64,000 nt of DNA from Methylobacter sp. (GTDB lineage: Bacteria > Pseudomonadota > Gammaproteobacteria > Methylococcales > Methylomonadaceae), in NCBI RefSeq assembly GCF_030680395.1, contig NZ_JAUXVR010000014.1, positions 31,643 through 95,642 on the forward strand, in the 5' to 3' direction. Shown piece after piece: positions 9,397 to 19,564 of the stretch. The notes under the pieces were generated by a model. That model ran no database searches. It was not told the origin of the DNA and was given only the letters and a program-made list of their open reading frames with translations. A program made the position numbers and the translations under genes. The first letter of the stretch is position 1. Each line of letters starts with the position of its first letter.

Positions 9397-9807
9397 ATGG
9401 AATCCCAAAGAACTCAAGCCGAAGAATCAGAAGACCGTATTGAAGAAACAAAAAAACGGACTACACAAGCAAAAGCCAGGGCCAAAGAAGCAATAGCACG
9501 AACTGAAGAATCAAAGGCGCTAACTGAAGAGTTAAAAGCAAATATTGAGGAATCAAAAGCACTAACTAACGAATCGGAAGCTCGAACTGAACAATCAGAA
9601 ATACGTTCTGAGCAATCAAGGGTGCTAACTGAGGAGTCAATAAAACGAAATGGAGAATTAAAAGCACAAACAGAACAAGCAATGGCACGCATTGAAGAGT
9701 CAGCAACAAAGATTGAATTATCAAAAGCTCGAATTGAAGCGTCAATGAAACGAGCTGAAGAGTCAAAAACACGAATGGAAGAATCAAAAGATCCAACTGA
9801 ATATTAA
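9397..9807 (+). CDS. Heptad-repeat, Glu/Ser/Lys-rich coiled-coil protein
   Basis: 136 residues, almost entirely a degenerate 7-residue repeat of the form (A/L/R)-T/I-E-E-S-K-A, for example RTEESKALTEELKANIEESK. It should form one long, highly charged helix or coiled coil. No recognised domain, signal peptide or membrane segment is present. The ATG has AGG 7-10 nt upstream and a clear stop, so translation is plausible. The DNA carries a matching 21-bp quasi-repeat, which also leaves antisense frames open. Function unknown; the Clp1-like fusion gene begins 125 bp downstream. Confidence 0.55.
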   Translation: MESQRTQAEESEDRIEETKKRTTQAKARAKEAIARTEESKALTEELKANIEESKALTNESEARTEQSEIRSEQSRVLTEESIKRNGELKAQTEQAMARIEESATKIELSKARIEASMKRAEESKTRMEESKDPTEY

Positions 9808-9932
9808 AAATCAGAGTAACGAATGTCTCAAAAGGGTCGAGTTGAGCCTGTGAACGGTCCCGATTGTCATAATTGCCACTGACCTGAGTTTTCTGCGATA
9901 GTAGCAAACGATCCCCAGCACAGGTAGCCGCC

Positions 9933-11882
9933 ATGACCCATTCAGCGCCACTCCCGTTATTGCCCTATTGCCCTACTAGCCTCGCCGAGCAACTACTGAG
10001 CGGCGAGCAAAGGATTTTACTGTTTGGCGAGACCGGTATCGGCAAATCCACGCTGACCGCCGAACTCGCGCGGATATTTTCCGAAAAAGGCCTAGCCTGC
10101 TTCTGCATCGCCGCCGATCCCGGATCGCCCGGCTTCGGTTTGCCCGGCACCGTATCGCTGGGACAGTGGCGGAAGTCCGGCTGGCAAGTGTCGGCATTTG
10201 AAGCGCTTTGCACGCTGGATGCAGGCCGTTTTCGCCTGCCGCTGCTGTCGGCTGTCAGCCGGTTAATGCAAAAGGCTCCCTTTGACTTGATGCTGATCGA
10301 CGCCCCCGGCGTGGTCCGGGGCATTGCGGGTTCGGAATTGCTGACCGGCATGGTCGAGCTGTTGAAAATCGATACCGTGTTGGTGCTGAACCGCCAGTCG
10401 AAACCGCTGCCGTTAATGATCGAGCTGTTGTCGTTGGGCGTCCGCATCCTGCCGGTGCATGCCCATCCTGAGGCCTGCCGTCCCGGCCAAAAGACCAGGG
10501 CGCACAAAAGAACCGGACAATGGCGGACTTACCTCGCCGTCAGCGACGAGATAACGCTCGATCTTGCCGATCTTCGCTTGGTCGGCTCGCCGCCGCCCAT
10601 CGATGTGCCGGATGCCTGGACCGGCCGCCAATGCGCTTTTATCGATACCGAGCGAACCGTCAGCATCGGCGAAATCATCGCGCTGCAAAACGGCAAACTT
10701 CATATCCGGCTGCCTGCGGCAGCGGCAACGACCCGGACATTGCTGGTGCGCGATGCCCGTTGCGAAAAAAACGGCCTGCTGGTCAGCGCCGCGCCGTTTG
10801 CAAGCGGTAACCTGCAATTTTTGCCGCCGCCCGACGCGATGCCCTACCCGACGACGGATTACAGCGGCGGACCCAGGCCTGCGGTCAAATTACGCGGCAT
10901 GTACGCGACGATGGTCAACGGCGTGTTCGGCGACCCGCTGCTGCATCTTCGCCTGCACCAGCAGCAACGCAGTCTGCTGTTCGACCTGGGCGACTCGGGC
11001 AGATTGTCCACCCGCATAGCCCATCAAGTCAGCGATGTGTTCATCAGCCATGCCCATATCGATCATATCGGCGGCTTCTTGTGGCTGCTGCGCTCCCGTG
11101 TCGGCGATTTTCCAAGCTGCCGGATTTTCGGCCCGCCGGGTTTGATCGGCCATATTAAAGGCATGATCGACGGCGTCCTTTGGGACCGCATCGGGGATAC
11201 CGGGCCGCGTTTCGAAATCGCCGAAATTCACGGCAACCGGCTGCAACGGGCAAGTATTAAGACGGGCTGCGGGGATTGCGTCGCTCTTCCCGAAATTCAG
11301 TTTGCCGAAGGATTGATCGTGGACGATCTGCAGTTCACTGTCCGCACGATCACGCTAGATCACCACACGCCGGTGCAGGCCTATGCCTTCGAGAGCAAGG
11401 CCAAATTCAACGTCGATAATAATGTTCTTAAAACCTTGGGATTAGATGCCGGGCCCTGGCTGAACAAGCTGAAGCGGGTCATCGGCGCAGGCGATACTGC
11501 AGCTATGATCCGGCTGCCCGATAATAGCAGCCGGGAGGCGGGAGAACTGGGCGCCCTCCTCCTTACCGTCACGCCCGGCGAAAAACTGGTCTATGCAACC
11601 GATCTGGCCGAGACAAAAGCCAACCGCGCCGCACTGACCGCGTTGGCGCACAAGGCCGACTTCTTTTTCTGCGAAGCTTCTTTTCTGGAAGACGACATCG
11701 ACCAGGCACGGAGAACCGGCCATCTGACCGCGCGGGCCTGCGGCGAGATTGCAACCGCCGCCGATGTCAAACAACTGGTGCCGTTTCATTTCTCCAGGCG
11801 TTACGAAACAAGGCCTGAAGAGATTTACCTGGAATTAAGCGCCGCCTGTTCCCGCATCGTCATACCTACGAAAAGTCAGTAA
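9933..11882 (+). CDS. Fusion: Clp1/Grc3-like P-loop domain plus RNase Z-like metallo-beta-lactamase domain
   Basis: 649 residues with two domains. Residues ~15-290 form a P-loop module: Walker A GETGIGKST (32-40), then AADPGSPGFGLPGTVSLG, the pattern seen in Clp1/Nol9/Grc3 polynucleotide 5'-hydroxyl kinases, and LMLIDAPGVV as Walker B. Residues ~325-649 form an RNase Z-like metallo-hydrolase: HAHIDH from about residue 373, a metal Asp in YATDLAE (~557), the GHLTARACGEIA block (~596) and PFHFSRRY (~619). This suggests an RNA end-processing enzyme that cuts RNA and phosphorylates 5'-OH ends. The activity is inferred; the kinase part could instead be a GTPase-like domain. No partner gene is in an operon with it. 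Confidence 0.75.
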   Translation: MTHSAPLPLLPYCPTSLAEQLLSGEQRILLFGETGIGKSTLTAELARIFSEKGLACFCIAADPGSPGFGLPGTVSLGQWRKSGWQVSAFEALCTLDAGRFRLPLLSAVSRLMQKAPFDLMLIDAPGVVRGIAGSELLTGMVELLKIDTVLVLNRQSKPLPLMIELLSLGVRILPVHAHPEACRPGQKTRAHKRTGQWRTYLAVSDEITLDLADLRLVGSPPPIDVPDAWTGRQCAFIDTERTVSIGEIIALQNGKLHIRLPAAAATTRTLLVRDARCEKNGLLVSAAPFASGNLQFLPPPDAMPYPTTDYSGGPRPAVKLRGMYATMVNGVFGDPLLHLRLHQQQRSLLFDLGDSGRLSTRIAHQVSDVFISHAHIDHIGGFLWLLRSRVGDFPSCRIFGPPGLIGHIKGMIDGVLWDRIGDTGPRFEIAEIHGNRLQRASIKTGCGDCVALPEIQFAEGLIVDDLQFTVRTITLDHHTPVQAYAFESKAKFNVDNNVLKTLGLDAGPWLNKLKRVIGAGDTAAMIRLPDNSSREAGELGALLLTVTPGEKLVYATDLAETKANRAALTALAHKADFFFCEASFLEDDIDQARRTGHLTARACGEIATAADVKQLVPFHFSRRYETRPEEIYLELSAACSRIVIPTKSQ

Positions 11883-11932
11883 TTACTTCCCGACGTGGAT
11901 CGGATGAATTTTCGCTAGTTCCCAAGGTCAAA

Positions 11933-12299
11933 CTCTCGTCTTTATACATAAGTATTGAAAAACACGTCATCCAGGCTACATGGACGTACACAGCTCGCCA
12001 TCCATGGCACTGGATACCCGCTTCCCGGCGGGTATGACGCGTTACTTAGATACTTGCGTATAACGACGAGCGCACTGCGTGGGAAATGCGGTCAAGGCGC
12101 GCTACGCCGTATACGGGGGACGCAGCTCGTCCTGCACTGCACATTCCCACGCGGCGCGTAGGATCAAGGGTACTCGCCGGAAACGCCGCCTCGCGCTACG
12201 CGCTTGGATGGCCTTATTCTGGCCTACATCCGAGTCCGCCATTCCAGCGTCCATATCGAAATGACGCTCTTCGATAGACTTGTGTATTAAAGACGAGAG
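11933..12299. mobile_element. MITE-like element with ~38-bp imperfect terminal inverted repeats
   Basis: Left end 11933-11970 begins CTCTCGTCTTTATACATAAG and right end 12261-12299 finishes with the reverse complement pattern (ending TATTAAAGACGAGAG). The ends match over most of about 38 bp with scattered mismatches. The 367-bp interior is GC-rich, contains smaller palindromes (CCCGCTTCCCGGCGGG) and holds no convincing gene. No clear target-site duplication is visible. It occupies most of the first half of the gene-free stretch before the ATPase operon. Confidence 0.55.
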
Positions 12300-12323
12300 C
12301 TCAGGCTTGGAAATTCAGTTACG

Positions 12324-12360
12324 GAAGCTCCAGCTTCCCGTCTCGCGAAGCTGGAGCTTC
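12324..12360. repeat. 14-bp inverted repeat, intergenic
   Basis: Arms GAAGCTCCAGCTTC (12324-12337) and GAAGCTGGAGCTTC (12347-12360) pair perfectly around a 9-nt loop. There is no T-run, so this is a palindromic repeat rather than a terminator. Confidence 0.7.
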
Positions 12361-12422
12361 GCATCCTGAGTTCCCAATCTGAAGAGACTGTGAAAGTATT
12401 ATCAAAATTAGTTTAAGAACCT

Positions 12423-12516
12423 ATTCACCACGAAGGCACGAAGACCACGAAGGAACAATAATTGTTGAAACTCAGAGTGTTGAAAACTTCGTGTCCTTCG
12501 TGCCTTCGTGGTGAAT
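12423..12516. repeat. CACGAAG-family palindrome upstream of the N-ATPase operon
   Basis: Left arm 12423-12453 begins ATTCACCACGAAGGCACGAA and right arm 12487-12516 is its reverse complement, perfect over the outer 21 bp. The same family brackets the GxxExxY gene inside the operon (15706-15734 and 16123-16192). The rest of 12517-12691 shows nothing recognisable except the atpD start region. Confidence 0.85.
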
Positions 12517-12649
12517 GCTTCTGCTTTTGTTCTAAAACGAATACTTTCACAGCCTCTGAAGCTTGGGAACCCGCATACTGCTCCTGCGTGGATTTACATC
12601 CTTCATTCTTGTAGTCGCTCATGTCTTCGTGGTAAAAGTAGGCTACTAA

Positions 12650-14487
<1,838 letters not shown>

Positions 14488-14489
14488 TC

Positions 14490-14750
14490 ATGAGCAATCG
14501 AAAACAACTTAAAGACAAAATTGAAAACCAGATCAAACGCATCAAAAAAGCGGAACACGATCAGGGCCCGAACCTGCCCTCTATCGGCACCTTGGGCTTG
14601 GTCATGATATTGCCTATCATCGCCGGCGTTTATTTAGGCCACTGGCTGGACGATAGGTTGGAAGGTTATTCGACGCACTGGACACTCAGTTTATTGTTCG
14701 CAGGCATAGTGATTGGGGTTTTTAATGTGTATTTTCTGATTAAGGATTAG
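14490..14750 (+). CDS. atpQ: N-ATPase AtpQ/AtpI-like membrane protein
   Basis: 86 residues with a basic cytoplasmic start and two membrane segments (LGLVMILPIIAGVYLGHWLDD and WTLSLLFAGIVIGVFNVYFL), the AtpI-like pattern. AtpI-type proteins help c-ring assembly or Mg2+ supply. N-ATPase operons usually carry two such accessory genes, atpQ and atpR; only this one fits between atpC and atpB here. It starts 2 bp after the atpC stop. Confidence 0.8.
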   Translation: MSNRKQLKDKIENQIKRIKKAEHDQGPNLPSIGTLGLVMILPIIAGVYLGHWLDDRLEGYSTHWTLSLLFAGIVIGVFNVYFLIKD

Positions 14751-14758
14751 GCTAAATC

Positions 14759-15424
14759 ATGGAAAACGAATTTGTCTTTTCTATCGGACCGGTAGTGATA
14801 GCCACAGCCGTCATCACTACGTGGGGCATCATGTTGGTCATTAGCGTAATAGCCTGGCTTACAACACGCCATTTGGAGATGCTGCCGGGTAAGTTGCAGA
14901 CCACTGTCGAAGGCATTGTGGCGGCTATTGATGAGGCCATTAGCGCTGTCGCACCTGAACACGGACGACTCATCCTGCCTTTTATTGCGACCCTTTGGCT
15001 GTTCCTGATCATTGCCAACCTGATCGGTTTAATACCCGGCTTGCATTCGCCGACCCGCGATCTTTCAGTGACCTCGGCACTGGCAATACTGGTGTTCTTT
15101 TCGGTGCACTGGTTTGGCATAAAAACCCAGGGCCTGAAAAATTACCTGCACCATTACTTAAGCCCCAGCCCGATTTTGCTGCCTTTTCATATTATCAGCG
15201 AATTGACCCGCACCTTGGCGCTGGCTATCCGTTTATTCGGCAATATAATGAGTCTGGAAATGGCGGCTATGCTGGTATTGCTGGTGGCAGGGTTTCTCGC
15301 CCCTATTCCGATTTTAATGCTGCATATCATTGAAGCGCTGGTACAGGCTTATATCTTCGGTATGCTGGCGCTGATCTATGTGGCCGGAGCCATACAGTCC
15401 CAACACCTTAACCCACCGGAGTAA
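14759..15424 (+). CDS. atpB: N-ATPase Fo subunit a
   Basis: 221 residues, polytopic inner-membrane protein forming the ion half-channels against the c-ring. The signature helix SELTRTLALAIRLFGNIMSLEM contains the essential arginine (RLFGN). The N-terminus lacks the long leader of canonical a subunits, as usual for N-type operons. The ATG is 8 bp after the atpQ stop. Confidence 0.92.
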   Translation: MENEFVFSIGPVVIATAVITTWGIMLVISVIAWLTTRHLEMLPGKLQTTVEGIVAAIDEAISAVAPEHGRLILPFIATLWLFLIIANLIGLIPGLHSPTRDLSVTSALAILVFFSVHWFGIKTQGLKNYLHHYLSPSPILLPFHIISELTRTLALAIRLFGNIMSLEMAAMLVLLVAGFLAPIPILMLHIIEALVQAYIFGMLALIYVAGAIQSQHLNPPE

Positions 15425-15427
15425 CTT

Positions 15428-15694
15428 ATGTCAGACATAGCCTCGATTGTCCTTGGATCCAGCATCGCCGCGATTATCGGCATCGCGTTGGGGGTGATGA
15501 TTCCTGCTCTGGCCATGGGCAAAGCCATCGGCAGCGCCTTGGAAGCCTTATCGCGGCAGCCGGAGTCGGAGCGGTCGATTATGCGCACCTTGTTTATCGG
15601 CCTGGCGATGATCGAATCGCTGGCTATCTATTGCCTGGTTATTATTTTGATTGTGCTGTTTCGAAATCCGCTGCTTGAATACGTTCTTAAATGA
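15428..15694 (+). CDS. atpE: N-ATPase Fo subunit c
   Basis: 88 residues, two-helix hairpin forming the rotor ring. The loop SRQPE joins the helices. The ion-binding carboxylate on helix 2 lies in MIESLAIY: Glu, the adjacent Ser and a Tyr five residues on match Na+-type rings. On helix 1 the position just before GKA, where many Na+ rings and N-ATPases carry Gln or Glu, is Met (PALAMGKA). The coupling ion (Na+ or H+) cannot be settled from this. The gene ends just before the inserted GxxExxY cassette. Confidence 0.92.
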   Translation: MSDIASIVLGSSIAAIIGIALGVMIPALAMGKAIGSALEALSRQPESERSIMRTLFIGLAMIESLAIYCLVIILIVLFRNPLLEYVLK

Positions 15695-15705
15695 TTGGAA
15701 AAGAA

Positions 15706-15734
15706 CTCACCACGAAGACACGAAGAGCACGAAG
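15706..15734. repeat. CACGAAG-family repeat, left flank of GxxExxY cassette
   Basis: Single copy reading CTCACCACGAAGACACGAAG then AGCACGAAG, starting 12 bp after the atpE stop. It belongs to the same family as the palindrome at 12423-12516. Confidence 0.85.
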
Positions 15735-15736
15735 AT

Positions 15737-16108
15737 ATGGAATTTGACGATTTATTAAGGCGTGTCATTGGCTGTGCGATTGAAGTCCATAAATTTTTGG
15801 GAGCTGGGTTACTGGAATCCACTTATGAAAAATTTTTAGAGCATGAACTTCATCTAGCAGGTCTTTCTTATACAGTGCAACAACAATTGCCTGTTAACTA
15901 TAAGGGGGTTGAGCTGGATTGTGGGTATCGGCTCGATCTGGTGGTGGAAAATAAACTGATTGTGGAATTAAAAAGTGTCGAGAAATTGCAAAAAATTCAT
16001 GAAGCACAAATACTTACTTACATGAAACTGACTGGCTTAAACGTAGGATTACTAATCAACTTTAATGAGACCCTCTTGAAAAATGGTATCAAGCGTTTTG
16101 TACTTTAA
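15737..16108 (+). CDS. GxxExxY protein, cassette inside the ATPase operon
   Basis: 123 residues of the GxxExxY family: AIEVHKFLGAGLLESTYEKF contains the name motif, followed by a nuclease-like core (DLVVENKLIVELKS, then a later glutamine in AQILTYMKL) resembling PD-(D/E)XK enzymes. Biological role unknown. It sits between atpE and atpF, which are normally contiguous, and is bracketed by CACGAAG repeats, so it looks like an inserted mobile cassette. The ATG at 15737 is chosen; an in-frame TTG at 15695 would translate the repeat itself (SPRRHEEHED). Confidence 0.85.
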   Translation: MEFDDLLRRVIGCAIEVHKFLGAGLLESTYEKFLEHELHLAGLSYTVQQQLPVNYKGVELDCGYRLDLVVENKLIVELKSVEKLQKIHEAQILTYMKLTGLNVGLLINFNETLLKNGIKRFVL

Positions 16109-16122
16109 GACTTTGAAAGAAG

Positions 16123-16192
16123 TCACCACGAAGGCACGAAGATTTGATAATTTGCTCTAAAACTTCGTGTTCTTCGTGCCTTCGTGGTGAAT
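16123..16192. repeat. CACGAAG-family palindrome, right flank of GxxExxY cassette
   Basis: Left arm from 16123 (TCACCACGAAGGCACGAAG) and right arm 16163-16192 (CTTCGTGTTCTTCGTGCCTT then CGTGGTGAAT) are reverse complements over about 19-20 bp. It ends 38 bp before atpF. Confidence 0.85.
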
Positions 16193-16230
16193 AATTTTTT
16201 TATCAAACACTTAAACCGGCAATAAAGCAT

Positions 16231-16980
16231 ATGGAATTCAACCTATCCACTTTTGTTTTTGAAATCATCAATTTCCTGATTCTGATCTGGATCTTGCAGC
16301 GGCTTTTTTACAAGCCTTTGCTGGAAGTGATTGCCAAGCGCAAGCGGTTTATAGATCAATCGCTTAGTGAGGCTAAAAACCTGAAACTACAGGCAGAACA
16401 ACAATGTAGCCTTTATGAAAACCGGCAAAAATTGTGGGACCAGGAAAAACAATCCGCTATAACCGCCCTGCACCGGCAACTCGAAGCCGAAAGAAAAGCC
16501 CATCTGGAAAAGCTGAATGCCGACCTTGAGCAAGAACGGCAAAAAGCAAATGTGTTACTGTTGAAACAGCAACGGGAGTTGCAACAACAATCCGAAAAAC
16601 AGGCCTTGCTCAACGGCGCCAAATTTGCAGGAATGCTGTTGCAACAGTCCGCCGGACCTGAACTGGAAGCCCGTTTATTTACTATGCTGATGGACAATCT
16701 GGTCACCTTACCGGAAGCCTGCAAGCTGTGTCTGACCATGTTCGGAACGAAGAAATCGGTGCCGGTCAAAATAACCAGCGCCTATCCGCTACCCGTAGAA
16801 ATGCGCCTGCAACTGGAACAAAAGCTGGATGCGTTAATCAACAGTCAAATCAATTTTCAATATCATCAGAATAACGCGTTGATTGCCGGTCTGCGTATGG
16901 ACATCGGCGCTTGGGTGTTAAACGCCAACCTGCAACATGAACTGATCGGTTTTACCGAGATTGGCTATGAGTCTGATTAA
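16231..16980 (+). CDS. atpF: N-ATPase Fo subunit b with delta-like C-terminus
   Basis: 249 residues, much longer than the ~156-residue canonical b. One N-terminal membrane helix ([20 protein letters not shown]) is followed by a long charged stalk helix to about residue 120. The C-terminal part ends [21 protein letters not shown], which resembles the end of subunit delta/OSCP. There is no separate atpH in the operon, so this protein probably serves as both b and delta. It overlaps atpA by 14 bp. Confidence 0.88.
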   Translation: MEFNLSTFVFEIINFLILIWILQRLFYKPLLEVIAKRKRFIDQSLSEAKNLKLQAEQQCSLYENRQKLWDQEKQSAITALHRQLEAERKAHLEKLNADLEQERQKANVLLLKQQRELQQQSEKQALLNGAKFAGMLLQQSAGPELEARLFTMLMDNLVTLPEACKLCLTMFGTKKSVPVKITSAYPLPVEMRLQLEQKLDALINSQINFQYHQNNALIAGLRMDIGAWVLNANLQHELIGFTEIGYESD

Positions 16981-18460
16981 ACCCGCACCCAACAGCTTGC
17001 TGGATAAACAGGCCGAGTGGCTGGCTGACTATCAGCCGGGGCTGCGTATTAGCGAACAAGGCACAGTAGTTTCAATCGGTGACGGCATTAGCTGGATCAA
17101 AGGCTTGCCCTCGGCGGCCATCGAAGACATTCTGGTTTTTGCCGATGGCAGTCGCGGCATGGTCTTCGACCTTAACCGCGACCGAATCGGCGCAATTTTG
17201 CTGTATGAAACTGAAGCCCTGACGGCGGGCACCCGGGTTCATCTTTCCCGGCATTCGCTGAGCATACCGGTCGGCAACGATTTTTTAGGCCGGGTTATCG
17301 ACCCATTAGGAGCACCGTTGGACGGACAAACAGCTCCATCTCACGCAGGGCGTGAAAGTATGGAAAAAAGCTCGCCCACCATTATTGCCCGCGATTTTGT
17401 CCATAAACCGCTCTATAGCGGCATAAAAATTATCGACACCCTGATTCCGATCGGCAAAGGGCAGCGGCAATTGATTGTGGGCGATGAAGGCCTGGGCAGA
17501 ACGTCAATCGCCATTGACACCGTCATTAATCAAAAAGGCAAAAATGTGCTGTGTATTTATGTGCTGATCGGCCAGAAACGCTCTGCCGTAGTCAGTACCC
17601 TGGAAACCCTGAAGAAGCATGGCGCGCTGGACTACACCGTGTGCGTGGTTGCCGAAGCCAGCGCCCTGCCCGGCTTGCAGTATATCGCCCCGTTTGCCGG
17701 TTGCGCAGTGGCCGAATACTGGATGGCGCAAGGCCGTGATACTTTGATTATCTATGATGACCTGTCCACCCACGCCAGAACTTATCGGGAGCTATCTTTG
17801 TTACTGCGCAGGCCGCCCGGACGCGAAGCCTATCCGGGCGATATTTTCTTTGTTCATTCGCGCCTGCTGGAACGCTCGACTTGCCTGAATGCCGAAAACG
17901 GCGGCGGCAGCATGACCGCCTTGCCGATCATCGAAACCAAACAGGGGGAAATTGCCTCCTATATTCCGACCAACCTGATTTCCATTACCGACGGGCAAAT
18001 CTATCTGGATAATGACTTGTTCGTGTCGGGATTTCGCCCGGCCATCGATATTACGCGTTCGGTATCGCGGATAGGCGGCAAAGCGCAGGACATGAGTATC
18101 CGCGACCAAGCCGGACAAATGAAACTGGATTACCTGCAATTTCTGGAGCTGGAAGCGTTTACTCGTTTCGGTCAACGCCTGGAAGCGTCAATGGAAGCGC
18201 GAATCAAACGGGGACGGCTGTTACGGGAAATATTAAAGCAGGACCGGTTGGTTCCGCACAGCAATCTTTTTCAATTGGCCTGGCTGACTGCGTTTAATGC
18301 AGGACTGTTTAACCAGGCAGTTCCTGAAGATATTCCAAAGCTGCTGATTAACATTGATAACGGCATTAAAACCACGTCGCTGAAATTGGAAAGCAGCCCC
18401 GAGCAATGGCAATTAGCCGTCGGCGAATGGCTTAATACGAACCCCGCACAATCGTTATGA
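16967..18460 (+). CDS. atpA: N-ATPase F1 subunit alpha
   Basis: 497 residues, non-catalytic nucleotide-binding F1 subunit. Family blocks include [40 protein letters not shown] and [16 protein letters not shown]. The P-loop reads GDEGLGRTS: the usual Walker A lysine is arginine (AGA codon). This is unusual and may weaken nucleotide binding at the regulatory site. The ATG at 16967 lies inside the end of atpF (14-bp overlap); a TTG at 16961 is a weaker alternative. Confidence 0.93.
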   Translation: MSLIKPAPNSLLDKQAEWLADYQPGLRISEQGTVVSIGDGISWIKGLPSAAIEDILVFADGSRGMVFDLNRDRIGAILLYETEALTAGTRVHLSRHSLSIPVGNDFLGRVIDPLGAPLDGQTAPSHAGRESMEKSSPTIIARDFVHKPLYSGIKIIDTLIPIGKGQRQLIVGDEGLGRTSIAIDTVINQKGKNVLCIYVLIGQKRSAVVSTLETLKKHGALDYTVCVVAEASALPGLQYIAPFAGCAVAEYWMAQGRDTLIIYDDLSTHARTYRELSLLLRRPPGREAYPGDIFFVHSRLLERSTCLNAENGGGSMTALPIIETKQGEIASYIPTNLISITDGQIYLDNDLFVSGFRPAIDITRSVSRIGGKAQDMSIRDQAGQMKLDYLQFLELEAFTRFGQRLEASMEARIKRGRLLREILKQDRLVPHSNLFQLAWLTAFNAGLFNQAVPEDIPKLLINIDNGIKTTSLKLESSPEQWQLAVGEWLNTNPAQSL

Positions 18461-19281
18461 GCCTAAGCCGCGAACTGCAACTGCATATCACTCAATTGAA
18501 GGAGATACGCAGCATTCTGAATTCCATGAAAATTCTGGCTTTCATGGAAACGCATAAACTACAGCGCTTTAAGACCATGCAAAGTCAGGTGGTGGCTAAT
18601 ATTGAACGCGCGGCTTTGGATTTACTGGATTTTTATCCCGGCCTGGCAACGTCAGACCACAACGTTGCGCAACTTTGCATTTTGCTGGGTGCGGAACGCG
18701 GTTTTTGCGGCGATTTTAACGAAAGCCTGATTAATGCCGTCGCAACCCAGGCTTATACCGGCATTATTGCAATCGGCAGCCGACTGTGTAACCGACTGGA
18801 AAACGTAACGACCAAGGTCATCGCGACCCTCGAAGGCGCGAATGCCGCCGAAGAAGTGCCTACGATCATTAACCGTCTGATTGACACCATCAGCGCATTA
18901 CACGGTGAATCTACCCCTACATTACAGCTGACCGTTGTTTATCACGATAACGCATCCAATCAAATCCGCCAACGGCAGGTGTTCCCTCCTTTTACTCAAC
19001 CAAGTGAGAGAACCTTTCATTATGGCAGTCCGCCCATGCTCAACCTGGAACCCGGCGAGTTTTTTGCAGACTTGATCGATCATTATTTATTTGCGGTATT
19101 GCATGAAGTTTTTTATCTCTCGCTGATGGCCGAAAACAATAGCCGCCTGCAACATCTGGATGGCGCTGTAAATCACCTGGACGATGAAACCGTAAAGCTG
19201 CAAAGAAAATCCCAGATTTATCGCCAGGAGGAAATTACCGAAGAGATTGAAGTCATATTGTTAAATGCGGAGAATTTGTAG
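18457..19281 (+). CDS. atpG: N-ATPase F1 subunit gamma
   Basis: 274 residues, central-stalk rotor subunit. The N-terminal helix [22 protein letters not shown] and C-terminal helix ([21 protein letters not shown]) form the coiled coil, and [14 protein letters not shown] is the conserved core block. It overlaps the atpA stop by 4 bp (ATGA) and closes the operon. Confidence 0.9.
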   Translation: MSLSRELQLHITQLKEIRSILNSMKILAFMETHKLQRFKTMQSQVVANIERAALDLLDFYPGLATSDHNVAQLCILLGAERGFCGDFNESLINAVATQAYTGIIAIGSRLCNRLENVTTKVIATLEGANAAEEVPTIINRLIDTISALHGESTPTLQLTVVYHDNASNQIRQRQVFPPFTQPSERTFHYGSPPMLNLEPGEFFADLIDHYLFAVLHEVFYLSLMAENNSRLQHLDGAVNHLDDETVKLQRKSQIYRQEEITEEIEVILLNAENL

Positions 19282-19375
19282 GATCTGCTAAACCCAGTGA
19301 AGTGCATCGCTATCAAATTGGGTGGGTAAAACTCATTCTTATCCCTCAGCTATGCGATGGGTTTCGCTACGCTCT

Positions 19376-19443
19376 CGGCAACTGCTCCTGCGTTGCTCTA
19401 CCTCCTGCATCCATGCAGTCGTCGGCAACTGCTCCTGCGTTGC
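19376..19443. repeat. Dispersed GCTCCTGC repeat, intergenic copy
   Basis: A ~47-bp unit at 19376-19422 (CGGCAACTGCTCCTGCGTTG, then CTCTACCTCCTGCATCCATG and CAGTCGT) is followed by a partial second copy at 19423-19443. Near-identical units lie in frame in the LtaS-type gene (43425-43472) and in the TonB receptor gene (46079-46126). The rest of 19282-19564 shows nothing recognisable. Confidence 0.85.
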
Positions 19444-19564
19444 AATCATACCCATCCTATATACGTTCCCATAAAAAACGTTGTCTTCATGGCGAAATAA
19501 ACTGATAATAGTTTCGTATCGCTATCTTTTTTCAGTCAACTTTCTTTTTCACGAGCCCGCAACA

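Noticed and set aside
9414..9934. Antisense frames over the heptad-repeat gene
   Set aside because: Open only because the 21-bp repeat excludes stops; the sense strand has the better start and Shine-Dalgarno.
9965..11789. Several long antisense frames opposite the Clp1/RNase Z fusion gene
   Set aside because: GC-rich codon shadow of a clearly coding strand; no motif or start signal supports them.
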